Below, piece by piece: positions 34,331 through 44,927 of a DNA stretch of 64,000 bases (position 1 is the first letter of the stretch; each line of letters starts with the position of its first letter). This DNA is from CAWGGS01 sp963822095. Its GTDB lineage: Bacteria; Desulfobacterota; Desulfobulbia; Desulfobulbales; Desulfocapsaceae. The notes below the pieces were generated by a model. That model searched no databases, was not told where the DNA came from, and saw only the letters and a list, made by a program, of their open reading frames with translations. Location of the stretch: assembly GCA_963822095.1 (NCBI GenBank), contig CAWGGS010000015.1, forward strand, positions 62,001 through 126,000, read 5' to 3'. A program made the translations under genes and the position numbers.

Positions 34331-36235
34331 TCAAGGCCTTTTCAGCCGAAAGGCAACCACTGCCAACGGGGGCAGGGTGATATTGATGGACTGAAACTCA
34401 CCATGCATGGCCACCGGGGTCGTTTCCACACCGCCCAAATTGCCCTGGCCACTGCCACCGTAAAGCGACGCATCGCTGTTGAGTACCTCTTCCCAGAAGC
34501 CCGCTTCCGGAACCCCCACCCGATAGTTATGGCGTGGAACCGGGGTAAAATTGGTAATGCAGATCAGGATATCATGAGGATTCCTGCAACGACGCATGTA
34601 ACTCAGAATGGACTGCTCACTGTCGTTGCAGTCGATCCAGGAAAATCCATCTGAGGTGGTGTCGAGCTCGTGAAGAGGCGGGCACCCTCGCAGAAAGGTG
34701 TTGAGATCCCGAACCCAGCGCTGCAGGCCCTGGTGATTAGGAGCCTCCAGGCACGCCCAATCGATCTGGGTTTCATGATTCCATTCCTGCCATTGACCGA
34801 TCTCGTCACCCATGAAGAGCAGTTTTTTACCGGGATGGGTATACATATAGCCATAGAGCAGGCGCAGATTTGCAAATTTTCGCCACTCGTCACCCGGCAT
34901 CTTGCCCAGCATCGATCCTTTGCCGTGGACCACTTCGTCATGGGAAAAGGCCAGGATAAAATTCTCCTGAAAGGCATAGAGCAGGCTGAAGGTCAGGTTA
35001 TGGTGACGGAAGCTTCTGAATACCGGGTCATTGCTCATATAGAGCAGTGAGTCGTGCATCCAGCCCATATTCCATTTGAAACCGAAGCCGAGTCCCCCCA
35101 CATAGGTCGGGCGGGAAACCATGGGCCAGGATGTGGATTCCTCCGCCATGGTCATGACATCGGGGTGCTCCTGATATACCAGCTGATTGAATCGCTTGAG
35201 AAATTCGATAGCCTCGAGATTTTCCCGACCACCATACCGGTTCGGTATCCATTCTCCTTCCTTGCGGGAATAATCCAGATAGAGCATGGAAGATACGGCA
35301 TCGACGCGCAGTCCGTCAATATGATAGACCTCCAGCCAGAAAAGGGCGTTGCTCAGCAGGAAATCGACAACCTCGCGTCGACCGAAATTGAAGACAAAGG
35401 TGCCCCAGTCCTGTTGCTCCCCCTGACGCGGATCGGCATGCTCATAAAGATGGGTGCCGTCAAAATAGCCAAGGCCGTGTGCATCGCGAGGAAAATGAGC
35501 CGGTACCCAGTCGAGGATGACACCTATTGAGTGGCGATGCAGTGTATCGACCAGATGCATGAAATCCTGGGGTGTGCCGAAACGGCTGGTCGGTGCGAAA
35601 TAGCCGACCGTCTGGTACCCCCAGGAGCCATCGAAGGGGTGCTCATTAATTGGCAGCAATTCCACATGGGTAAAACCCATATGACCGACATATTCGGCCA
35701 GTTTGTCAGCAATTTCCACATAGGTCAGCCAGCGTCCGTCCTCACCACGCATCCAGGAACCCAGATGCACCTCGTAGACGGCGATGGGGGCATCGTGACG
35801 ATTGTTTTTGCCCCGGCAGGCCATCCAGTCATCGTCCTGCCATTGATACCCATCCAGATCCCAGATGATAGAAGCGGTAGCCGGCCGAATCTCACAGAAG
35901 AAGGAATAGGGATCTGCCTTCTGAACCCGGTAGCCGCCTGCTTGGGAGGTGATATCGTATTTATACAGTGTCCCGGCGGTAAGCCCGGGAATATATCCCT
36001 GCCAATAGCCTGAATCACCGATGCTTTTAAGAAGATGAGCGGAACCATCCCAACCGTTGAACTCGCCGATCACGGCTACTTGCCGGGCATTGGGAGCCCA
36101 GACGGCGAAACAGGCCCCCTTTTGGCCGTCATGTTCAAGGACATGGGCACCGAGTTTTTCCCAGGCTCTGTAATGTGTGCCTTCAGAAAGAAGGTGAAGA
36201 TCGTAGTCTGTTAAGATGCCTTTATTCGTAGTCAT
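34331..36235 (-). CDS. glgB: 1,4-alpha-glucan branching enzyme
   Basis: A GH13 branching enzyme of 634 residues that makes alpha-1,6 branches. An N-terminal CBM48 region (YRAWEKLGAHVLEHDGQKGA, then CFAVWAPNARQVAVIGEFNG) precedes the catalytic barrel, with VHLGSWMR, IDGLRVDAVSSMLYLDYSR (nucleophile Asp), VMTMAEESTSWP (acid Glu) and LAFSHDEVVHGKGS. It overlaps the upstream treS/mak gene by ATGA. In GlgE-pathway bacteria GlgB works on the linear glucan that GlgE elongates. Confidence 0.97.
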   Translation of the reverse strand: MTTNKGILTDYDLHLLSEGTHYRAWEKLGAHVLEHDGQKGACFAVWAPNARQVAVIGEFNGWDGSAHLLKSIGDSGYWQGYIPGLTAGTLYKYDITSQAGGYRVQKADPYSFFCEIRPATASIIWDLDGYQWQDDDWMACRGKNNRHDAPIAVYEVHLGSWMRGEDGRWLTYVEIADKLAEYVGHMGFTHVELLPINEHPFDGSWGYQTVGYFAPTSRFGTPQDFMHLVDTLHRHSIGVILDWVPAHFPRDAHGLGYFDGTHLYEHADPRQGEQQDWGTFVFNFGRREVVDFLLSNALFWLEVYHIDGLRVDAVSSMLYLDYSRKEGEWIPNRYGGRENLEAIEFLKRFNQLVYQEHPDVMTMAEESTSWPMVSRPTYVGGLGFGFKWNMGWMHDSLLYMSNDPVFRSFRHHNLTFSLLYAFQENFILAFSHDEVVHGKGSMLGKMPGDEWRKFANLRLLYGYMYTHPGKKLLFMGDEIGQWQEWNHETQIDWACLEAPNHQGLQRWVRDLNTFLRGCPPLHELDTTSDGFSWIDCNDSEQSILSYMRRCRNPHDILICITNFTPVPRHNYRVGVPEAGFWEEVLNSDASLYGGSGQGNLGGVETTPVAMHGEFQSINITLPPLAVVAFRLKRP

Positions 36236-39200
36236 TGTTTTCGTCCGGTCTGTTTTTGTCGTTTGATGATATCGATGATGCCGGCAAGGGGTATGTGGAC
36301 CCAGTCCGGCCTATTGTTGAGTTCGTACTGCAGTTCGTAAAAAGCCTTCTCGAGAAGGAAGACATCGAGAATGAACGCAGGATCGACTGTGGGCAGAAAT
36401 GGTGCCCTGGCGGCGGTCTCGAGATAGGCGGACAAAAATGCCGCACTGGTCCATTCATACCAGGCATCTCTCCACGGCTGGATCCGTTTTTCCACGGTGC
36501 TGTTGCTTTTGTCCTCGGAAAACGGAGCCTGGGCGGCATAATGCAATGACCGGATCATGCCGGCCACATCCTTTAGCGGCGAGTTCTTGCACCGTCTCTC
36601 TGCCAGCGGTCGCAAAGGCTCTCCTTCAAAGTCCAGGAGGATAAAATCATCGGCATCGGTTCTTAAAACCTGGCCCAGATGATAATCACCGTGTATACGG
36701 ATCAAGACCCCGATATCCTCGGCGAACTCAGGAAGAAGATCAAGCTTGCTGAGCAGGGCCGGACCTTCTACTAGAACCAGGTCCGCCGCCTTGTGGACAG
36801 GGGCAGGGAAATCTGAAATTTTATTGCCGAGCAGGGCCAGGGCCTCCCCGGCTTCCCGAGAGATTGCATCAGACAATCGCTCGACGAATAACCGGGTTGC
36901 TTTTTCCGGTTTAAAATCCCGGTTGCGAGTATCTTTTGCCAGAGCCAGGTGAAACTCGGCTGTTCGACGGCCAAGGATTCGCATATCCTGCAGGAACCCG
37001 TGGGTCATGCCGGTAAAGGCAGCAGGCGGATCCCTGCGCGATGCCTCGATGAGATCAGGTGCGGAAGCGGGCGGCGCTTCTCCTTGTGCCGCCTGCTCTT
37101 CGGCTTTTTGACAATACCCTTTCAAGGCCTCCAGGGCATAGGTCCACCCATCTTCTCTGTTGGGAACAAACTCCTGCAGCATGCCCACCGTTGATTCAAG
37201 CCCGGATTTATCGGTGTAGCGGATTGCCCCCGCGACCTTAGCAATGCCTGTGAACCGGCTTTGCTCGGTAAGATACAGGCTCATCTCCACTTCGGGATTG
37301 ACCCCCTGCTCGAGTTTTCGATAGAGCTTCAATACGAATGCCTCATCGATGATCACGGAGGTATTGCTCTGCTCTACGCCGAGTTTTCTGACCGTGAAAT
37401 TGGAACTGTCTCGATCGGCCATATCGTCATAAGCGCTGGTCGTCTGCATGGAAAGGGAGCCACCGACCGCAGTTCGATACCTTCGGCTGTCACCGATGGC
37501 GCTGAACAAGACATCGCAGGAGGCCCTGTCCATCAGCGCGTCATAGAGAATTCCCTCTCCTCGTTGGTTTTTCACCGTGGCTACGATGGAGTCCGGTATT
37601 TCTTCGGCCAGGGTTATTGCCGTCTTTCCCTGGGTGATTTTCAGCGGCATGACATAGGCCTCTTTGCCACCTGAGGCGTAGCTTGTCTCGATCAGGAGTA
37701 TGTAGAAGGATGCTCCAAGCTTACACCAATCGCTGATCCGACAGGACGCCAACTCCCGGGCTTTCCCGCGGAACCATCGCTGTCTGGCAAGAAACCGCGG
37801 CAGGATATCGTTGCCAAGGGTATAAAGATATTCCCGCTCAAGCAGGGTCACCCACATCTCATCCAGGAGAAGCTGAGGGATCTCGGGCAGAGCGGCAGTC
37901 TTCTGCTGTCCTGCTTTTATCGGTTCGGCCGGTGATTCGAGCCTGAACCAGTAGAAGCTGTGGGGGCCCAGGGTGAGAAAATAGGGGGATTCTCCAATCG
38001 GCGGAAATTCTGTTCTCCCGATCATTTCAACCGGAATGCGCCCGCTGAAATCGGCAAGATCCAACTCCGCCGGCTGAACAAAACGGGAGAGATTGGCGAC
38101 AATAAGCAGAATTTCCGCTTTGTAGCTGCGGACATAGGCGAGAATCGTTCTGTTTTCAAGCTTTATAAACCGGAAGGTACCCCGGCCGAATGCTTTGTGC
38201 TGCCGGCGCAGGGCGATCATCCGGCGCATGAAATGCAGCATGGAGGAGGGATCGCGTTCCTGTGCCTCGACATTGATTGCCTGGTATCCATAGACTGGAT
38301 CCATTATCACCGGCAGATACAGGCGGGCAACATCGGCCGTGGAAAAACCCGCGTTTCTATCCATATTCCAGTGCATGGGAGTGCGGACGCCATCCCTGTC
38401 ACCCAGGAAGATATTGTCGCCCATCCCAATCTCGTCACCGTAGTAGATTACAGGCGAGCCGGGCATGGAAAAAAGCAGGGAGTTTAACAGTTCCATACGG
38501 CGACGGCTGTTATCAAGCAATGGCGCCAAACGGCGGCGAATGCCGACATTGAGCCTCATCCTGGCATCCGTGGCATACTCCCCATACATATAATCCCGTT
38601 CTGCATCGGTCACCATCTCCAGGGTCAACTCATCGTGATTACGCAGAAAAAGAGCCCACTGACAGCTGTCAGGTATGGCGGGGGTACGCTCGAGTATCTC
38701 AGTAATGGGATGGCGGTCTTCCTGGCGGAGAGCCATGAACATTCTGGGCATCAAGGGAAAATGATAGGCCATATGACATTCATCGCCGTCTCCGAAATAG
38801 CGGCGGACATATTCAGGCCACTGATTGGCCTCCGCCAGGAGCATCCGCCCGGTATATTGACGGTCGAGGTATGAGCGGAACTGTTTGAGAACATTGTGCG
38901 TTTCCGGGAGGTTCTCATTGTTGGTGCCTTCCCGGACACAGAGATAAGGAACCGCGTCCAGGCGCATACCATCGACCCCCAAATCGAACCAGAATTTCAT
39001 CACCTTCAGCACGGCCTTAACGACCTTGGGATTATTATGGTTCAAATCGGGCTGATGGGAAAAGAACCGGTGCCAATAGTAGGCCTTGGCCTCCGAGTCC
39101 CAAGCCCAGTTGGAATTTTCGGTATCGGTGAAAATGATCCTGGTGTCCTGAAACTTGTCGTTGGTGTCGCTCCAGACATAATAATTGCGGCGGGCGCTCT

Positions 39201-39573
39201 TGGCTTTCGCTCTTCTGGCTGCCTGGAACCAGTGATGCTGGTCCGACGTGTGGTTGATGACAAGCTCGGTTATGATCCGTATTCCGCGCCGATGTGCCTC
39301 ACGTATCAACATCCTGAAATCACGCAGGGTCCCATAGCGTGGATGGATCGACAGATAATCGGAGATGTCATACCCGTCATCCCTGAAGGGCGAAGGATAA
39401 AACGGCAGAAGCCACAGGGTGTTTACCTCGAGCTGTTGCAGGTAATCGAGTTTTTCGATCAGTCCGCGAAAATCTCCGCTGCCGTCGCCATTGCTGTCCT
39501 TGAATGCCTTTACAGGCATCTCATAAATAATAGCGTCCTTGTACCAGAGAGGATCTGTCTGTCCTGAAACCAT
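36232..39573 (-). CDS. treS: trehalose synthase / maltokinase fusion
   Basis: A 1113-residue fusion. Residues about 1-550 are TreS (GH13, trehalose-maltose isomerase) with DGMRLDAVPYLCVREGTNNE, MLLAEANQWPE and FLRNHDELTLEMV. Residues about 575-1113 are maltokinase (Mak/Pep2), which phosphorylates maltose to maltose 1-phosphate with ATP: RIHGDYHLGQVLRTDADDF has the catalytic loop and LLDFEGEPLRPLAER the metal-binding Asp. The two steps are consecutive in the GlgE pathway, so fusion couples them. ATG 39573 (MVSGQTDPLWYKDAIIYEM) is chosen because AGGAGA precedes it and the 20 upstream codons are not conserved-looking. It follows glgE by 66 nt. Confidence 0.95.
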   Translation of the reverse strand: MVSGQTDPLWYKDAIIYEMPVKAFKDSNGDGSGDFRGLIEKLDYLQQLEVNTLWLLPFYPSPFRDDGYDISDYLSIHPRYGTLRDFRMLIREAHRRGIRIITELVINHTSDQHHWFQAARRAKAKSARRNYYVWSDTNDKFQDTRIIFTDTENSNWAWDSEAKAYYWHRFFSHQPDLNHNNPKVVKAVLKVMKFWFDLGVDGMRLDAVPYLCVREGTNNENLPETHNVLKQFRSYLDRQYTGRMLLAEANQWPEYVRRYFGDGDECHMAYHFPLMPRMFMALRQEDRHPITEILERTPAIPDSCQWALFLRNHDELTLEMVTDAERDYMYGEYATDARMRLNVGIRRRLAPLLDNSRRRMELLNSLLFSMPGSPVIYYGDEIGMGDNIFLGDRDGVRTPMHWNMDRNAGFSTADVARLYLPVIMDPVYGYQAINVEAQERDPSSMLHFMRRMIALRRQHKAFGRGTFRFIKLENRTILAYVRSYKAEILLIVANLSRFVQPAELDLADFSGRIPVEMIGRTEFPPIGESPYFLTLGPHSFYWFRLESPAEPIKAGQQKTAALPEIPQLLLDEMWVTLLEREYLYTLGNDILPRFLARQRWFRGKARELASCRISDWCKLGASFYILLIETSYASGGKEAYVMPLKITQGKTAITLAEEIPDSIVATVKNQRGEGILYDALMDRASCDVLFSAIGDSRRYRTAVGGSLSMQTTSAYDDMADRDSSNFTVRKLGVEQSNTSVIIDEAFVLKLYRKLEQGVNPEVEMSLYLTEQSRFTGIAKVAGAIRYTDKSGLESTVGMLQEFVPNREDGWTYALEALKGYCQKAEEQAAQGEAPPASAPDLIEASRRDPPAAFTGMTHGFLQDMRILGRRTAEFHLALAKDTRNRDFKPEKATRLFVERLSDAISREAGEALALLGNKISDFPAPVHKAADLVLVEGPALLSKLDLLPEFAEDIGVLIRIHGDYHLGQVLRTDADDFILLDFEGEPLRPLAERRCKNSPLKDVAGMIRSLHYAAQAPFSEDKSNSTVEKRIQPWRDAWYEWTSAAFLSAYLETAARAPFLPTVDPAFILDVFLLEKAFYELQYELNNRPDWVHIPLAGIIDIIKRQKQTGRKQ

Positions 39574-39639
39574 ATATCGATTTTCTCCTTTTCTCCTGAC
39601 AGCCCCTGAGAGCCAGGAGGTTGATATTGACATTCTTTC

Positions 39640-41647
39640 TCACATGAAATAATCGAAATCATGTTCAGTCCGCAACCGGCGCCTCACCCTGAAGATCTGG
39701 GCCGGGCAGGATTCGGGATCGAGCCGGACATAATTGTTTCTCCCTTGCCAGAGATACCGGCTGTCACCAATAAGTTCATGAACCTGAAAGATCTCATTTT
39801 CATCTATGCCCAATGCCTCCAGGGGAACCTGGAGCCAACCGTCTTGAACATGATGGGGGTCGAGGTTGACCGCCACCAGGAGAATATTGGAAAAATTCTC
39901 GGTCCGCTTACCGTAGAAGAGCAGCTGTTCATTGTCCACCGGATAGAAGGCCAGCCCTCTGTTTGCTGCCAATGCCGGATTGGTTCTGCGGATGGTGTTG
40001 ACTTTAGCGATAAAGGCATGGAGATTTCCGGGTTTGCCCCAGTCCCGGGGTTTAATTTCAAATTTCTCCGAATTCAGGTACTCCTCGCTGCCCGGTAATG
40101 CCTCGTTTTCCAGGAGTTCGAACCCGCTGTATATCCCATAGCATGCCGACAGTGTAGCTGCCAGAACAAGCCGGGTCATGAATGCCGGCCGGCCGCCGAA
40201 CTGAAGGTACTCCGACAGGATGTCCGGGGTGTTGGCAAAGAAGTTGGGCCGGAAATACTCACGCACCTCGGTGTTTACCAACTCCTGCATATACTCGGTC
40301 AGCTGTTGTTTCGTAGTTGCGCCAGGTAAAATAGGTGTAAGACTGGCTGAACCCTACCTTGGCCAGGGCGTATTTGACCTTGGGCCTGGTAAATGCCTCA
40401 GCGAGAAAAACGGTGTCTGGATGCTCCCGGCGCACCTCGGAAATCAGCCATTTCCAGAAACGAAGCGGCTTGGTATGGGGGTTGTCCACCCTGAAGATAC
40501 GCACGCCCCGGTCAATCCAGAATATGACGATGCTTTTCAGTTCCTGCCAAAGGGTGCGCCACTCCTTGCAGTCGAAGTTGAGAGGGTAGATATCCTCATA
40601 TTTTTTCGGAGGATTTTCGGCAAATTTGATTGTGCCGTCAGGTCGATGCCGGAACCACTCGGGGTGTTCCCGGACGTAGGGATGGTCCGGTGAACACTGA
40701 AAGGCGATATCAAGGGCCAGCTCCAGTCCCTGCGCTCTGGCAGCAGCCAGTAGATGGTCAAAATCCTCCAGGGTGCCGAGGTCGGGATGGACGGATTTGT
40801 GGCCGCCCTTTTCAGAACCGATGGCCCACGGGCTGCCGGGATCTTCTTCAGTTGCCAAAAGCTGGTTGTTGCGGCCTTTGCGGTTGGTGCGGCCGATGGG
40901 ATGGATCGGCGGCAGATAAAGAACATCAAACCCCAGGTGCACGATCTCCGGAATCTTGTTCTCAAGATCGGCAAACGTTCCGCTTTTCTCGGGGGAACCG
41001 GTGACCGAACGAGGGAAAATTTCATACCAGGCGCCGAACCCGGCTCTTTCCGGCTCCACCGTGACGGCAAGGGACACTCCCGCAACAGTCTCGTTTGACC
41101 GGTCGGGATACCGGCCTATGATGCCACAGGTATCGTCTGCCGTGGCTAGAGCCACCAGATCGGCCTGGGATTCACCACTTCGCAGTTTGATTGAAAGTGT
41201 CGATAGCCACTCCCGATCCGGGGTTTCCGCCCTTTGGGCGGCCTCCTCGATCATTGCTGCGCCTTCCAGGAGTTCGCTGGTGACCTGTTGACCTGCGGCG
41301 AATTTTTTTTGGATCTCACCCTGCCAGGTGGAGAAATTGTCGATCCAGGCCTTGATGGTGTACAGAAAGGTCCCGGTCTGCTCCACTGAAAACTCTGCTT
41401 CCCATACATCATTGGCACGCCGGGCCATGGGCGTCTCATGCCATTCGCCTACCGGGGTGCAATAACAGAGAAGCGCCTTCACGTCGTCATGCCCATCGGC
41501 AAAAACGGAGGCCCGGACCCTGACGTTCTCGCCTCTTGTCCTTTTAATTGGAAAAGCACCGGAGTCGATCTGGGGCTTGATATCTTCTATCCATGCCCTT
41601 GGGGCAATTTCCCGGGGAAGTGATTGCTGCGTTTGTTCCTGCTGCAT
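39640..41647 (-). pseudogene. glgE: maltosyltransferase GlgE, split by a one-base insertion
   Basis: Alpha-1,4-glucan:maltose-1-phosphate maltosyltransferase extends glucan with maltose units. The N-terminal frame (41647 to 40259, 462 aa) carries GFGAWYEIFPRS, the nucleophile motif GVRIFRVDNPHTKP and acid FLAEAFTRP, and runs normally to YTYFTWRN. It then becomes unrelated residues and stops. The C-terminal frame (to 39640) resumes with EYFRPNFFANTPDI. Removing one base (A at plus-strand position 40315) gives WRNTKQQLTEYMQELVNTEV, a continuous family sequence of 668 residues, the normal GlgE length. All catalytic residues survive on either side. It may be a true frameshift mutation, a sequencing error or, less likely, recoding. 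AAGGAGGGACC precedes the ATG. Confidence 0.92.
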
Positions 41648-41726
41648 GGTCCCTCCTTGAATACATGCCTGAACTATAATTCTTACAAACAGTTTGGTTT
41701 CTGGGGTTGCACTTCCAGCTCTCTTG

Positions 41727-42017
41727 TCATCTGAGCTTCACTGAAGGTCTTTCAACTTTTGCAAGCAACGTAGAGTTAGGAAAAAAAGACCATTTATGGA
41801 CAGGCACTACCTGAAGATGTGGAGAACAACAACCTTCATACCAAAAGGAATCCTCTGTCGGAAGGTTATATGAAACTATATGCACTATCCCGGGGACAAC
41901 AAGATATGTCTGCACAAAGCGCAACCGGTCGCCAAGCGACACATGACCGTGGAAATTCAACACCGGGCCTGTTCGAAGAGAAGACATCAGGTCGTTGGCA
42001 AAGACGTCTGTTTTCAT
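41727..42017 (-). CDS. small hypothetical protein between treY and glgE
   Basis: A 96-residue frame that begins 3 nt beyond the treY stop with a strong GGGGAGGA site 7 nt before its ATG, and fills the gap to glgE. No known domain is evident. Residues about 27-39 (SLGDRLRFVQTYL) faintly recall the closing DRLRFLRxYL segment of lipopolysaccharide-kinase proteins, but the rest does not, and the match is too short to trust. Composition (Trp, Cys, Pro, His) is unusual. It may be a remnant of a larger gene, a small regulator, or noncoding sequence. Confidence 0.4.
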   Translation of the reverse strand: MKTDVFANDLMSSLRTGPVLNFHGHVSLGDRLRFVQTYLVVPGIVHIVSYNLPTEDSFWYEGCCSPHLQVVPVHKWSFFPNSTLLAKVERPSVKLR

Positions 42018-42020
42018 CGC

Positions 42021-44927
42021 TCAATCCTCCCCAGAGCTATAGAGAAAGGCTACCGGAAAGGCACGCAAAAGAGGAGCCATCATCAGAACAACCTGCCCAT
42101 CCTGCCGGAGGGACTGGTGCTTTTCTCCGGTAAAAATATTGCAATACGATTCGGGTGCGGCGTTTTTTGGCAGGCAGAGATGGGTTCGGTCCCATGCCGT
42201 ATCGGCGATTTCCGAGTAAGGAGCATCGTTGTCAGGCAGAAACGAAGTAAAAAAACGCGGCGCAACGGCAATGAGACGCTCACCTGCCAAAGAACGGCCC
42301 AGAACGCAAAGACGCTGCTCGGTCTCGCCATAGATCGGCAATGCCTCGTAGACGCCTTCTGAAAAGAGGGCAGGGTGCTTTTTCCGAAACTGCAGGATCC
42401 TGCTGGTGACGAAAAGCTTGGCCCGGCCATCGGTCAAGCTGGCCAGAAGGGTGGCCAGCCCGGGCCCTGATGGCTCATCGTCGGAAAAGATGTTGGCAAG
42501 ATCACCCAGCAAACGTTGGTTTCGAACGAAATCCACGGGACGCCTGTTGTCCGGATCAACCAGACTGAAATCCCAGACTTCGTTGCCCTGGTAAATATCC
42601 GGCACCCCGGGGGCGGTCAGCTTGAGCAGGACCTGGGAGAGGGAGTTGAGCAGGCCGAAGCGGCTGAGTTTTTCACAAAATGCCCCAAGATCAGCAAGGA
42701 AGTGGTTGGGAGTCTTAGCTTGTAACAGCGCCGAAATGAAAACGGAAAGACTTTTTTCGTAGTCAGAGTTGGGGGTGAGCCAGGAAGTGTGGACCTTGGC
42801 CTCTCGCACCGCCTTGAGCATATAGGCGTCAATGCGTTCCCTATACACGTCCAGTTCCGGTCCTTCAGGAGCCGAAAGAGGCCAGGTGCCCAGCAGGGTC
42901 TGGTAGAGAAAATATTCATCGTTGCGGCTTGGTGCACCTTGACCGTTCAAATACTTTATATGCCGACGGTTGAGTTTCATCCAGTGTCTGACCCGTTGAT
43001 TCCAGAGATTGGGAATTTCACTTAACACATTGAGGCGGGCACGGACATCCTCGCTGCGTTTGCTGTCGTGGGTCGATGTGGTTAGCATGGAGTGAGGCCA
43101 GTATTGCTGTCTGACTGTATTCGCTTGATGAAATCCGGTTCTGGACACCCTGAATGAATGCGGTTCTCCTCCCACCTCGTTTAAGGAGAGCAGGCGACAA
43201 TCGCGGTAAAAGACCGTATCTTCCTGGGCCTTGGCCATGACCGGCGCCGTATACTGCTGGAATTTCATGGCGAAGTGCGCCACCATGTCCTGCCTGCCGC
43301 GACGGTTGTCGGAATTTCTCTCCATCAGGAGGGAGTCGTGGACAAAATTAAAAATAGCCGGGTCTGTAACCGGGTTTCGTTGTTTGGCTGCCGTCACCGC
43401 CTTTACCACAGAACGGCGGTCCTCCGCACCCACCCCCTTCGGGGTCACATAGGTCCGATAGACGGGAAAACAGGCCACTACCTCGGAAAGTGCCTCTCGC
43501 AGACCGGCAAGAGTGAAATCACGGGTATGACGATTCTTTTCCGCGATCTGCATCAGCAAATTGGACAGTACTGTCAGTTCGCTTGCGAGGTGTGTTTTTA
43601 TGATCAGCTTTTTTGCTTTGTAGAGTTTCTCGACGTATTCTCCGTTTTCTCCTGTACAGAAGCGGTAGATTTGGGAAAGGGGCTTTTCCCCCATGGGGTT
43701 GATAAAGAGGCCGTTGACCAGATTGGCGAAATCATAACCTGTGGTTCCGTGAATGGACCACTCCCGTGGAAGCTCTTCATGAATGGCCAGAATCTTCTCG
43801 ACCACCAGGTAAAAGCTACCATCCTGGGCGTTGTTCGGAGGAAGATGGTTGGCGATTTCGGATGTCAGTCGGTCGTAATACCTTCGGGGGTCGAAGAGAC
43901 CATCTGGATGGTCGATACGCAACCCTTGGATGACTCCCTTTTCGATGAGGGAAAAGAGGAAACGATGTGTTGCGGTAAATACCTCTGCCTGCTCCTGGCG
44001 CAGACCGGCCAGGCTGTTGACGTTGAAGAAACGGCGGTAGTTGATCTCATCCGCCGCCACCCGCCAGAAGGCGAGACGATACGCCTGCTTTTCCAGAAGT
44101 TGGTGCAACCGTTCGTATTTTTTCCCGGGAGTCTTGGAGTCATTGAAAATGGTGAGGCTCTGGTTGATCGCGTCCTGAACACCTTTTTCCCGAAAGAGCT
44201 GAACCAGCTCACGTTTGATCTCCAGCAGTCTTTCCCGTCGCTCCCCACGGTGCTGTCTGCCTCTGATCTGTCGACCTGGAAGACGTCGGCAATCGGTGAT
44301 AATTTGCTGAAGCCGGGCTGTTAATTGCGTTGTATTGCCTGGGTCTTCCTGGAAAAAGACAAGAGCTGGCCCAAGAATCAGCGGGTAGGTTTTCGGGTCA
44401 ATCGGCAACAGGTGTTCATAGTAGCGGGCGGTAAAACTCCCTTGCTCTTTAGAAAAAGTGAGTTTAATCTCACCGCGATCCAGTACCTTGCCGTAATAAT
44501 CCCCCAGAATGGGCAATAGAATTTTGCCGAGCAGGATTCTCGAGGCCGGTTGCCAGTCGATGTCGAAATAGACCGCATAGACAGAGGCCGGCCCGTTTTC
44601 GAGGACATCGAGCCACCAGGCGTTATCGTTGCCGCCGATCCCCATATGGTTGGGGACAATATCGAGGATGAGTCCCATGTCGAATTTATGCAGGGTGTCT
44701 ATGAAGAGCTGGAATTCCTCCGGTGTGCCCAGTTCGGGATTGAGGACGTTGTGGTCGACGATATCATAGCCGTGACTGCTGCCGCTGCGTGCCTTGAGCA
44801 GGGGGGAGGCGTAGCAGTGGCTGATACCCAGGGCGTACAGATACGAAACGATGCGCCTGGCATCATTGAAGGTGAACCCACTGTTGAACTGGAGCCTGTA
44901 GGTGGCAAGTGGAAGCGGTGGGATCAT
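42021..44927 (-). CDS. treY: maltooligosyltrehalose synthase
   Basis: A GH13 enzyme of 968 residues that rearranges the reducing end of maltooligosaccharides into a trehalosyl unit. It has ATYRLQFNSGFTFNDARRIV at the start, DIVPNHMGIGG, QGLRIDHPDGLFDPRRYYDR (nucleophile Asp), VEKILAIHEELPREW (acid Glu) and TSTHDSKRSEDVRARL, in the order typical of TreY, and full family length. It overlaps treZ by ATGA. With TreZ it converts debranched glucan to free trehalose. Confidence 0.96.
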   Translation of the reverse strand: MIPPLPLATYRLQFNSGFTFNDARRIVSYLYALGISHCYASPLLKARSGSSHGYDIVDHNVLNPELGTPEEFQLFIDTLHKFDMGLILDIVPNHMGIGGNDNAWWLDVLENGPASVYAVYFDIDWQPASRILLGKILLPILGDYYGKVLDRGEIKLTFSKEQGSFTARYYEHLLPIDPKTYPLILGPALVFFQEDPGNTTQLTARLQQIITDCRRLPGRQIRGRQHRGERRERLLEIKRELVQLFREKGVQDAINQSLTIFNDSKTPGKKYERLHQLLEKQAYRLAFWRVAADEINYRRFFNVNSLAGLRQEQAEVFTATHRFLFSLIEKGVIQGLRIDHPDGLFDPRRYYDRLTSEIANHLPPNNAQDGSFYLVVEKILAIHEELPREWSIHGTTGYDFANLVNGLFINPMGEKPLSQIYRFCTGENGEYVEKLYKAKKLIIKTHLASELTVLSNLLMQIAEKNRHTRDFTLAGLREALSEVVACFPVYRTYVTPKGVGAEDRRSVVKAVTAAKQRNPVTDPAIFNFVHDSLLMERNSDNRRGRQDMVAHFAMKFQQYTAPVMAKAQEDTVFYRDCRLLSLNEVGGEPHSFRVSRTGFHQANTVRQQYWPHSMLTTSTHDSKRSEDVRARLNVLSEIPNLWNQRVRHWMKLNRRHIKYLNGQGAPSRNDEYFLYQTLLGTWPLSAPEGPELDVYRERIDAYMLKAVREAKVHTSWLTPNSDYEKSLSVFISALLQAKTPNHFLADLGAFCEKLSRFGLLNSLSQVLLKLTAPGVPDIYQGNEVWDFSLVDPDNRRPVDFVRNQRLLGDLANIFSDDEPSGPGLATLLASLTDGRAKLFVTSRILQFRKKHPALFSEGVYEALPIYGETEQRLCVLGRSLAGERLIAVAPRFFTSFLPDNDAPYSEIADTAWDRTHLCLPKNAAPESYCNIFTGEKHQSLRQDGQVVLMMAPLLRAFPVAFLYSSGED

